The notes beneath the pieces were generated by a model. That model worked only from the letters and a program-made list of their open reading frames with translations. It was not told the DNA's origin and did no database searches. Shown piece after piece: positions 27,138-34,836 of a stretch of 54,827 nt of DNA (position 1 is the first letter of the stretch; each line of letters starts with the position of its first letter). Both the position numbers and the translations under genes were made by a program. Origin of the DNA: a virus; IMG/VR virus record IMGVR_UViG_3300032282_002669, positions 1-54,827 of that record. One strand, written 5' to 3'.

Positions 27138-28364
27138 ATGTCTTTTCCATTATCACCAGCCAATAATCAAGTTACGCTTGAAAATGGTATATCGTATACC
27201 TATAATGCTTCAAGGAATTTTTGGTATAGAACACCCGCAACTGCGTTAGCTTCAATTACATCTAATACATTTACTGTTCTAAATTCAATCATATTTTCAG
27301 ATGGTACTACACAAACATCTGCTGCTAGTCCAAATGATTCATATGCTAGAACTACTGCTAATACTGCAACCAATAATATTACTGTTATTCAAGGTGTAGA
27401 TGTAGGTCAAAACACTAGAATGACTGTAATAGAAGGTGTAGATGTAACACAGAACACCAACATTACTATAGCAAATAATGCAGCTCAAGCTGCGTTTGCA
27501 CAAGCCAATGCAACTGCTGGTGGATTAACTACCGCCAATAGTAGAATCACGGTTGCTGAAGGTGTCGATACTACCCAGAACACTAATATTACCATAGCAA
27601 CCAATGCTGCAACAGCCGCATTTGCTCAAGCTAATGCAACTGCTGGCGGATTAACTACCGCTAATAGTAGAATCACGGTTGCTGAAGGTGTAGACACTAC
27701 TCAAAATACTAATATTACCAATGCGACTAATGCTGCAACGGCAGCTTTCACTAAAGCAAATACTGCAATCACCACATCAGGTGGTTCAATCACCGGTTCA
27801 TTAAATGTATCACAAGATTTGGCCGTTACAGGAAACTTAACTGTATTAGGAGCCACCACTTCCATTAACACAACTTCTTTTGTTGTTAGTGATTCTTTAA
27901 TCGTGATGGGTACAGGAAATTACACCTCAGATTTATTGGATATTGGATTAACGGCTCACTACAACGATGGCACTAACGCACATGCCGGTATTGTTCGTGA
28001 CGCTACAACCAAAGAATGGTATGTGTTCAAAGGTTACACACCAGAACATTCTGCAAATAACAACATTGATATTAATCATGCATCATTTGCTAAAGCAAAC
28101 GTTAACGCAAATTATTTTAAAGGTAACGTAATATTTCCAGACGGCACAGTTCAAGCTACAGCCGTAAATTTAAGAATGACTGGAAGTAGTACTCCACCAT
28201 CCACTCCAACAGTCGGTGATTTGTGGTATGATACAGATATCGATGTGTTGCTTCGTTACACATATGACGGATCATCAAACAATTGGGTCGATATTACTGG
28301 ACCAACAATTGGTAGGTCGTCATATATTCGACCAACATACTTAATATCTGCTAACGTAGCATAA
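27138..28364 (+). CDS. Tail-fibre shaft protein, unit 3
   Basis: A 408-residue shaft. N-terminal module MSFPLSPANNQVTLENGISY; shaft repeats with a 42-residue (3 x 14) unit (IANNAAQAAFAQAN, ATAGGLTTANSRIT, VAEGVDTTQNTNIT) present about 2.3 times; module FVVSDSLIVMGTGN ... IGLTAHYNDGTNAHAGIV ... YVFKGYTPEHSANN; terminal module GDLWYDTDIDVLLRYTYDG, NNWVDITGPTIG ... TYLISANVA. The last strand runs up to the stop, as in the gene at 19997, and its continuation begins the next gene. Translational coupling through TAA-GGA. Same overall plan as unit 1 but shorter. Confidence 0.82.
   Translation: MSFPLSPANNQVTLENGISYTYNASRNFWYRTPATALASITSNTFTVLNSIIFSDGTTQTSAASPNDSYARTTANTATNNITVIQGVDVGQNTRMTVIEGVDVTQNTNITIANNAAQAAFAQANATAGGLTTANSRITVAEGVDTTQNTNITIATNAATAAFAQANATAGGLTTANSRITVAEGVDTTQNTNITNATNAATAAFTKANTAITTSGGSITGSLNVSQDLAVTGNLTVLGATTSINTTSFVVSDSLIVMGTGNYTSDLLDIGLTAHYNDGTNAHAGIVRDATTKEWYVFKGYTPEHSANNNIDINHASFAKANVNANYFKGNVIFPDGTVQATAVNLRMTGSSTPPSTPTVGDLWYDTDIDVLLRYTYDGSSNNWVDITGPTIGRSSYIRPTYLISANVA
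27468..27719 (+). repeat. Two 126-bp near-identical tandem repeats in shaft gene
   Basis: 27468-27593 and 27594-27719 each code a 42-residue unit made of three 14-residue segments, with only scattered base differences; a partial third unit follows from 27720. The same unit is used in the shaft at 29813. Confidence 0.8.
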
Positions 28365-28373
28365 GGACTAAAA

Positions 28374-29786
28374 ATGCCATTAAATGAATCTAGTTCAAAC
28401 ACTTCGATACAATATACAGTAACAACGACCAGAGTAACTGATGGTACAGTATTATATTGGAAAACTACAGGTAGTATTGCTAACTCTGATATTGTAGGAG
28501 GTAATACTGGTACAATTACAATTAATAATAATCGTGCAGTATTCAATGTTACTATTATTGCAGACAACGTGACTGAAGGTAATGAAACATTAGGTATTGC
28601 AATTTCTACTGGTTCACAGAGTGGACCAACAGTAGTATCAACGGCCAATCCAATTACAGTTAATGACACATCATTAGATCCATATTACGCTATGTACGCT
28701 ACAGGATATAATGTGAATGGAGAATTAGGTCTCAATGATAGAACCAATAGGTCCAGTCCAACACAAATAGGATCAGCAACAAATTGGAGATTAATTGCAA
28801 CTGGTGGATATGGCAATAGTGGTGGTTCAGGAGTTAGTGCTGGAATTAAAACCGATGGTACTTTATGGTTATGGGGATTTGGTCAATATGGCCGATTAGG
28901 CCAAAACGATACAATTTCACGTTCTTCACCTACACAAGTAGGAGCTCTAACATCTTGGTCTGATGTTGCCATTAGTGGTAATGCAAGCCATACAATTGCT
29001 CTCAGAACCGATGGTACATTATGGTTATGGGGAAAAGGTAATTATGGACAATTAGGTCAAGGTAATACAAGTCATCAATCCAGTCCAGTAGCAGTAGCAG
29101 GAACAAATTGGAGTAAAATTGGTGTAAGTGCGGGCCTGTCTGCAGCAATTAAAACGGACGGAACATTGTGGACCTGGGGAAATAATAGTTATGGAAAATT
29201 AGGACTTGGAGATAATACTAACAGAAATAGCCCGGTACAAGTAGGAACAGGAACAGATTGGTCTTATTTGAATAAATCAGGTGGTGGTGTTGCTATGGGT
29301 GCTATCAAAACCAATGGTACTTTATGGACGTGGGGAGGAAATTGGGAAACTCAAACAGGATCAAATAGAGATACTAGCGGAAATCCTTTCTATGGAGTAA
29401 GAAGTCCTGTACAACAAACAGGATCAAATTGGCTTAATCTTTATATGGGGTATGGTCACGGACTTGCAATCAAAACTGATGGTACGTTGTGGGGTTGGGG
29501 AAATAATTCAAGAAACCAATTAACAAATAGCGTAGCTGGTTATGGAAATATAACTCAAATAGGCAATGAAACAACGTGGGCTGCTATAGGAACTAATAGA
29601 TATGAAACTATTGGATTAAAAACTAATGGCACCATATGGGGTTGGGGTAAAAATTCTAGTGGACAATTAGGACTAAGTGAAGGTGATTATCCTTACATAA
29701 GTTCTCCAAGACAAATTGGAAGTGCAACAAATTGGGGTGCAGTAGCCACTGGATCAATGACTTTACTAACCACAAATTCACAATAA
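28374..29786 (+). CDS. Calx-beta + RCC1 propeller adhesin, copy 3
   Basis: A 470-residue protein. Calx-beta-like domain about 8-100 (SIQYTVTTTRVTDGTVLYW, VTEGNETLGIAISTGS), then a seven-bladed RCC1 propeller about 103-470 (first blade YYAMYATGYNVNGELGLND, last SSPRQIGSATNWGAVATG). It begins nine bases after the shaft stop, with SD AAGGA inside TAAGGA. Close paralogue of copy 2: blades 5-7 and the C-terminus are nearly identical, while blades 2-4 diverge. Presumed receptor-binding head. Confidence 0.85.
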   Translation: MPLNESSSNTSIQYTVTTTRVTDGTVLYWKTTGSIANSDIVGGNTGTITINNNRAVFNVTIIADNVTEGNETLGIAISTGSQSGPTVVSTANPITVNDTSLDPYYAMYATGYNVNGELGLNDRTNRSSPTQIGSATNWRLIATGGYGNSGGSGVSAGIKTDGTLWLWGFGQYGRLGQNDTISRSSPTQVGALTSWSDVAISGNASHTIALRTDGTLWLWGKGNYGQLGQGNTSHQSSPVAVAGTNWSKIGVSAGLSAAIKTDGTLWTWGNNSYGKLGLGDNTNRNSPVQVGTGTDWSYLNKSGGGVAMGAIKTNGTLWTWGGNWETQTGSNRDTSGNPFYGVRSPVQQTGSNWLNLYMGYGHGLAIKTDGTLWGWGNNSRNQLTNSVAGYGNITQIGNETTWAAIGTNRYETIGLKTNGTIWGWGKNSSGQLGLSEGDYPYISSPRQIGSATNWGAVATGSMTLLTTNSQ

Positions 29787-29789
29787 ATA
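29782..29789 (+). promoter_or_regulatory. Candidate late promoter (AATAAATA)
   Basis: AATAAATA overlaps the stop codon of the head gene and lies 23 bases before the ATG at 29813, the same geometry as at 17551 and 23787, starting a new shaft-head unit. Confidence 0.4.
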
Positions 29790-29812
29790 AAGAATAAATT
29801 TAGGAATATTAA

Positions 29813-31282
29813 ATGTCATTTCCGATATCACCATCAAATAACCAAATAGCATTAGTAAATGGTATTGAGTATTACTACCTTACCACTAAAGGTGCATGGT
29901 ATCGCTATGGCGATGGAAGTGCCAATGTAATTACATCTAATACATTTCAAGTATTAAGTTCAATCATATTTTCTGATGGTACTTCACAAACAACTGCAGC
30001 AAATCCTACCGATGCATATGCTAGAACTACAGCCAATACTGCAACAAGTAATATTGTAATTCTACAAGGTGTCGATACTACTCAGAACACCAACATTACA
30101 ATTGCTAATAATGCGGCTCAGGCTGCGTTTGCACAAGCTAATGCAACTGCCGGTGGTTTGACCACAGCTAACACTAACATAACAGTAATACAAGGTGTGG
30201 ATGTAGGTCAAAATACTCGTATGACAATCATTGAGGGTGTTGATACAACTCAAAACACCAATATTACTATAGCAACTAATGCTGCAACGGCAGCTTTTGC
30301 TCAAGCCAATGCTACTGCCGGTGGATTAACTACGGCAAACACCAGATTAACTGTTGTTGAAGGTGTTGATACTACTCAGAACACCAACATTACAATTGCC
30401 AACAATGCAGCTCAAGCTGCGTTTGCACAAGCCAATGCAACTGCTGGTGGATTAATAACTGCTAACGCCAGAATTACCATATCTGAAGGTGTAGATGTAA
30501 CACAGAACACCAATATTACAAACACAACTACTTTAGCACAAGCTGCTTTTGATAAAGCCAATTCTTCTTATACATTGGCCAATACTGCAAATAGTAAATC
30601 AACTACTAGTTCTACTTCATTTACATCTGTTGTAGATACATTTACAGGTAATGGAAGTCAAACACAGTTTACTCTGTCTGTTGTACCTGATACAGAGAAC
30701 AGTACATTTGTTTATTTAAATGGTGTGTATCAAAACAAATCCACATACTCGGTAGTTGGTGCCAATGTTGTATTCACCGATACAGCAACTGCAAATGATA
30801 CTATTGAAGTAACTACTGTTGCTGGTAGTGTTATGAATGTAAGTCCTGCTGGTTACTCAACAAGAATCTATCAAGGTAATGGATCAACCACAGCATTTAC
30901 AATTAGTGCAGGTCAAACTGCCAACACCGTTATGGTGTTCAACAACGGTATCTGCCAATTCCCCGTTACGGACTATACAGTAAGCGGAACTACACTAACA
31001 TATATTGTAGCACCACAGTCCGATGAAACGGTACAGATTCGGGAACTACCAATAAATACATTAGTTGCAATCACACAACCATATTTAAGAAGATATACTG
31101 CCAATGGAGTTCAAACAACATTTACAGTAACATCAGGTCAATCAGCCAACTCAATGTTTGTATATGAGAATGGTGTATGTCAAATGCCTATTAATGATTA
31201 CACAGTAAGTGGAACAACATTGACCTTTACTACAGCACCTAGTTCAGATAAAGTAATTCAAATTAGAGAAATGCCAGTTTAA
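29813..31282 (+). CDS. Tail-fibre shaft protein, unit 4, with three C-terminal beta modules
   Basis: A 489-residue protein. N-terminal module MSFPISPSNNQIALVNGIEY; central shaft of 14-residue units (about 75-245). The C-terminal half has three copies of a beta module: about 280-342 (TFTGNGSQTQFTLSVVPD ... FVYLNGVYQN), about 350-415 (YQGNGSTTAFTISAGQTANT ... VFNNGICQFPVTDYTVSG) and about 423-488 (YTANGVQTTFTVTSGQSANS ... VYENGVCQMPINDYTVSG). These resemble phage fibre modules with the GNGxxTxFTL...VxVNGV pattern. It differs from units 1 and 3 by lacking the GDLWYD end module, matching a head gene of the other architecture (TIG type) downstream. Confidence 0.82.
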   Translation: MSFPISPSNNQIALVNGIEYYYLTTKGAWYRYGDGSANVITSNTFQVLSSIIFSDGTSQTTAANPTDAYARTTANTATSNIVILQGVDTTQNTNITIANNAAQAAFAQANATAGGLTTANTNITVIQGVDVGQNTRMTIIEGVDTTQNTNITIATNAATAAFAQANATAGGLTTANTRLTVVEGVDTTQNTNITIANNAAQAAFAQANATAGGLITANARITISEGVDVTQNTNITNTTTLAQAAFDKANSSYTLANTANSKSTTSSTSFTSVVDTFTGNGSQTQFTLSVVPDTENSTFVYLNGVYQNKSTYSVVGANVVFTDTATANDTIEVTTVAGSVMNVSPAGYSTRIYQGNGSTTAFTISAGQTANTVMVFNNGICQFPVTDYTVSGTTLTYIVAPQSDETVQIRELPINTLVAITQPYLRRYTANGVQTTFTVTSGQSANSMFVYENGVCQMPINDYTVSGTTLTFTTAPSSDKVIQIREMPV

Positions 31283-31291
31283 GGATAAAGA

Positions 31292-33001
31292 ATGTCATTT
31301 ACAAAAATATCAAGTACAAATATTGCCAATGGTGCCATTACTTTTGCACAAACAGCTGCTGGTGCTTTTACATTAATACCTACAATTACTAATGTTCAGA
31401 TTGCTGATGCATCATATAATGTTCTAGATGATACGGCAGCAAATACTGGTGGTGGTTATGTTGTTATTACTGGATCAAATTTTGGATCTAATTCACAAGT
31501 AATTATTGGTACAACTAATGCTACCAGTACAACATATGTAAATTCAACCACTATTCGTGCTCAAGTACCTGCTTTATCCGCTGCAACATATTCTCTTTAT
31601 GTTGTAGATAATACTACTGGCGCTACTGCAATTAAAGTAAATGGTTTAACATACAGTTCATTTCCAGCATGGTCAACAGGATCAACATTAACCAATCAAC
31701 AATCAGGTACTTCTTTTGGAATTAATGTAAGTGCATCATCAGATTCTAATATTACATATGCAAATACAACAGCATTACCTACTGGCACTACATTAGCTGC
31801 TAATGGATATTTTTCAGGTACAGTTACGGTGGGTTCACCAACAACATACTCATTTGATGTTAAAGCCACAGACGTTGAAAATCAAGATGCAACAAGAACA
31901 TTTAGTTTAACAGTAATATTGCAAGAAATAAAATTATGGTCTTGGGGTTTAGGTAACGTTGGTCAATTAGGAATTAATACATCACCATCTTATAGATCTA
32001 GTCCGGTGCAAATAGGTGCGGGCACAAATTGGTATGGTTTAGGTTCTTCGAGCCTGAATCACTTTGCTATAAAAGATAATGGTACGTTATGGAGTTGGGG
32101 TGGCAACCAAAATGGAGCAAATGGCCTAAATGATATAGTTTATAGATCCAGTCCAACACAGGTTGGTTCATTAACAAATTGGTCAAAAATTAGTGCAGGT
32201 GATGGTGCTGTTGTAGCTATTAAAACTGACGGTACTATGTGGTCATGGGGATGGAATGCATTTGGCCAGTTAGGATTAAATAATGGTTCAGTAAATAAAT
32301 CCAGTCCAACACAAATAGGATCAGGAACAAATTGGTCTTTTGCTGAAATTTCTGGCCAAAGTGGACTGTATGGAGTTGCAATCAAAACTGACGGCACACT
32401 ATGGAGTTGGGGATTAAATAACAACGGACAATTGGGTGTAAACAATCGTACCAGCAACGAGTCCCCGGTACAAGTAGGTGCAGGCACAAATTGGAGTAAA
32501 GTTACTATAGCTATGAAAGCTACATTAGCAATTAAAACTGATGGTACATTATGGTCTTGGGGTGATGGTAGTAATGGATGTTTAGCTGATAATAATTTCA
32601 ATGCCTATAGGTCTAGTCCGGTTCAAGTTGGTGCAGGTACAACTTGGTCATTAATTTCTGCTGGAGCTCATGTATTGGCTATCAAAACTGATGGCACACT
32701 GTGGTCTTGGGGACAAAATGCTAGCGGACAGTTAGGACAAAACGATGTTAATTCTTTAGCATCACCCAGACAAATAGGTACAGATACCAGTTGGAGTAAA
32801 ATTTCTGCAGGTAGTTCAGTTTCGGGTGTAATTAAAACTAATGGTACTTTATGGATTTGGGGAGGTGGTACCAACGGACAATTAGGACTAAATGACTCTG
32901 TGGGTCGTTCAAGTCCAGTACAAGTTGGTACAGGAACAAATTGGTCACAAATAATGTCAACAAAAGGTTCTACTTCTATGTTAGCATTAACTTTAAATTA
33001 A
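31292..33001 (+). CDS. IPT/TIG + Ig-like + RCC1 propeller adhesin, copy 4
   Basis: A 569-residue protein. Residues 1-30 are a short hook (MSFTKISSTNIANGAITFAQ). About 33-118 is an IPT/TIG-like Ig fold (GGYVVITGSNFGSNSQVIIG). About 120-212 is a second Ig-like segment (FPAWSTGSTLTNQQSGTSFG, TALPTGTTLAANGYFSGTV, KATDVENQDATRTFSLTV). About 214-569 are seven RCC1 blades. Start has SD AAGGA within TAAGGA of the shaft gene. First of four tandem genes with this architecture. Presumed receptor-binding head. Confidence 0.85.
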   Translation: MSFTKISSTNIANGAITFAQTAAGAFTLIPTITNVQIADASYNVLDDTAANTGGGYVVITGSNFGSNSQVIIGTTNATSTTYVNSTTIRAQVPALSAATYSLYVVDNTTGATAIKVNGLTYSSFPAWSTGSTLTNQQSGTSFGINVSASSDSNITYANTTALPTGTTLAANGYFSGTVTVGSPTTYSFDVKATDVENQDATRTFSLTVILQEIKLWSWGLGNVGQLGINTSPSYRSSPVQIGAGTNWYGLGSSSLNHFAIKDNGTLWSWGGNQNGANGLNDIVYRSSPTQVGSLTNWSKISAGDGAVVAIKTDGTMWSWGWNAFGQLGLNNGSVNKSSPTQIGSGTNWSFAEISGQSGLYGVAIKTDGTLWSWGLNNNGQLGVNNRTSNESPVQVGAGTNWSKVTIAMKATLAIKTDGTLWSWGDGSNGCLADNNFNAYRSSPVQVGAGTTWSLISAGAHVLAIKTDGTLWSWGQNASGQLGQNDVNSLASPRQIGTDTSWSKISAGSSVSGVIKTNGTLWIWGGGTNGQLGLNDSVGRSSPVQVGTGTNWSQIMSTKGSTSMLALTLN

Positions 33002-33004
33002 TCC

Positions 33005-33142
33005 ATGCCAACTAAATTAATTGGAGATAGCTTTGCTCCAGGATCCATTACAGTTAACCAAATTACCGTTGGTGCTTTAAATTCCAAAATATTTTCTGTA
33101 CAAGTAACAAATTCATCTTACCTAATAAATAAAACAATATGA
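33005..33142 (+). CDS. 45-aa orphan N-terminal hook, probable remnant of an RCC1 adhesin gene
   Basis: Between two adhesin genes, an ATG 3 bases after the previous stop opens a 45-codon frame: MPTKLIGDSFAPGSITVNQI ... FSVQVTNSSYLINKTI. It lines up with the first ~45 residues of the following proteins (for example NNITAGTITSTQLLPGSL ... ISICDASYNILDDT at 33139) and stops where their TIG domain would begin. Its TGA overlaps the next ATG (ATGA at 33139-33142), so translation would be coupled. It is either a decayed gene whose body was deleted or a short translated leader. Confidence 0.5.
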   Translation: MPTKLIGDSFAPGSITVNQITVGALNSKIFSVQVTNSSYLINKTI

Positions 33143-34836
33143 CAACACAAATTACCGCAAATAATATTACAGCAGGAACAATTACATCAACACAATTGCT
33201 TCCTGGTTCTTTAGCACCAAGAATATCTTCTATTTCTATTTGTGATGCATCTTATAATATTCTGGATGACACCGCAGCCAATACTACCGGCGGTTACATT
33301 CAAATTTCTGGAGCCAATTTTGGATCCAATTCACAAATTGTTATTGGAACAAACAATGCAACTTCCGTAACATTTGTAAACACTTCAACAATTAGGGCTC
33401 AGGTAGGTGTTGCAGCAGCCGCAACTTATCCTGTGTATGTTATTGATACTGATACTGGTGCTACCGCAATTAAAGTAAATGGATTATCCACTAGTTCATT
33501 CCCAGCATGGAGTACCGGTGCAACATTAACTGGCCAAAACTCTGGCAATTTTTTTGGCATCAATCTTAGTGTTTCATCTGATTCTAATATTACATATGCA
33601 AATACAACTGCATTACCAGCCGGTACCACATTAGCAGCCAATGGATATTTTTCAGGTACAGTTTCTATTGGTTCTACAACAACATACAATTTTACTGTTG
33701 ATGCTAAAGATGCTGAAAATCAAAATGCAGTTAGGTCATTTAGTATGACAGTAACAGTAATACCAGCAACAAAATTGTGGTCTTGGGGAAATAACAATCA
33801 AGGTCAATTAGGACTTAATAATTATACCTATAAATCTAGTCCAACACAAATAGGAACAGGTGTTGCTTGGGCAAATACATCTATTGGTCAACAACATAGT
33901 GCCGCTACCAAAACCGATGGAACTTTATGGACGTGGGGAAGAGGCGCTGAAGGCCAATTAGGTCTTGGTACCACAATAGAATATTCCTCGCCTAAACAGG
34001 TTGGCACAGGAACAACATGGAGTAGTGTAGTCGTTAACAATACTGGCACCGGATTTACAGCGGCAATCAAAACTGATGGCACTTTATGGTTGTGGGGAAG
34101 AAATAATTATGGAAGATTGGGCACAACTTATGGACACAAATCCAGTCCAGCACAAGTTGGAGCATTAACAACATGGAGCCAAGTTTCTCTTGGCCATACT
34201 CATACTGCTGCTGTTAAAACTGATGGTACTTTGTGGACATGGGGCCTTGACAGTTATGGAGCATTAGGTCTTAGTGTTTTATCACCTTACATAAACAGTC
34301 CTACACAAGTTGGCACAGGAACAAATTGGAAAAGTGTTTCACTTGGTCCAAGTTTTATGGGAGCCATAAAAACTGATGGTACTTTATGGTTATGTGGATA
34401 CGGTGTATATGGCAGATTAGGTTTAGGTGACAGTACTAATAAGTCTAGTCCAGTACAATTAGGTACTGACACGAATTGGAGTATGATTAGTTGTAGATAT
34501 TATGCTACACTTGCAACTAAAACCGATGGTACATTGTGGGCGTGGGGTAATGGTTCTCGAGGACAATTAGGACTCAATGATGGTGCAAACAGAAATAGCC
34601 CGGTACAAGTTGGCACAGGAACAACATGGAATAAAGTAAGTTCTGGCGGTCATAGTCTGGCAATTAAAACCGATGGAACTTTATGGGCGTGGGGTCGCCA
34701 AAGACTCGGAGCATTAGGATTAAACAATTCAGGAAATTATGTTTATGTATCAAGTCCTATACAAGTCGGTACAGAAACAAATTGGAGTACTATTTCTGCT
34801 GCTCTATATACTTCTATTGCCATCACTACAAACTAA
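33139..34836 (+). CDS. IPT/TIG + Ig-like + RCC1 propeller adhesin, copy 5
   Basis: A 565-residue protein with the same order as copy 4: hook 1-27 (MTTQITANNITAGTITSTQL), TIG-like 30-117 (GGYIQISGANFGSNSQIVIG), Ig-like about 118-210 (FPAWSTGATLTGQNSGNFFG, KDAENQNAVRSFSMTV), seven RCC1 blades about 211-565. Blades are well conserved (DGTLWTWGRGAEGQLG, DGTLWLWGRNNYGRLG) with one Cys variant (DGTLWLCGYGVYGRLG). No classic SD; it overlaps the stop of the 45-codon frame. The next gene starts directly after its stop. Confidence 0.85.
   Translation: MTTQITANNITAGTITSTQLLPGSLAPRISSISICDASYNILDDTAANTTGGYIQISGANFGSNSQIVIGTNNATSVTFVNTSTIRAQVGVAAAATYPVYVIDTDTGATAIKVNGLSTSSFPAWSTGATLTGQNSGNFFGINLSVSSDSNITYANTTALPAGTTLAANGYFSGTVSIGSTTTYNFTVDAKDAENQNAVRSFSMTVTVIPATKLWSWGNNNQGQLGLNNYTYKSSPTQIGTGVAWANTSIGQQHSAATKTDGTLWTWGRGAEGQLGLGTTIEYSSPKQVGTGTTWSSVVVNNTGTGFTAAIKTDGTLWLWGRNNYGRLGTTYGHKSSPAQVGALTTWSQVSLGHTHTAAVKTDGTLWTWGLDSYGALGLSVLSPYINSPTQVGTGTNWKSVSLGPSFMGAIKTDGTLWLCGYGVYGRLGLGDSTNKSSPVQLGTDTNWSMISCRYYATLATKTDGTLWAWGNGSRGQLGLNDGANRNSPVQVGTGTTWNKVSSGGHSLAIKTDGTLWAWGRQRLGALGLNNSGNYVYVSSPIQVGTETNWSTISAALYTSIAITTN

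Noticed and set aside
24208-27719. CRISPR array suggested by regularly spaced repeats
   Set aside because: The repeats are in frame, code 14-residue fibre units, have no unique spacers and no cas genes.
32140-32601. A 153-codon open frame on the minus strand, and many similar minus-strand frames (for example 429-728, 24151-24438, 28256-28669, 54144-54661)
   Set aside because: They lie wholly inside strong + strand genes, follow the repeats of those genes, and have no SD or recognisable protein pattern. They are shadows of repetitive, AT-rich coding sequence.
33124-33131. AATAAATA boxes at 1082, 33124 and 36633 as late promoters
   Set aside because: They lie only 6 to 7 bases before the next ATG, which would leave almost no leader for ribosome binding.
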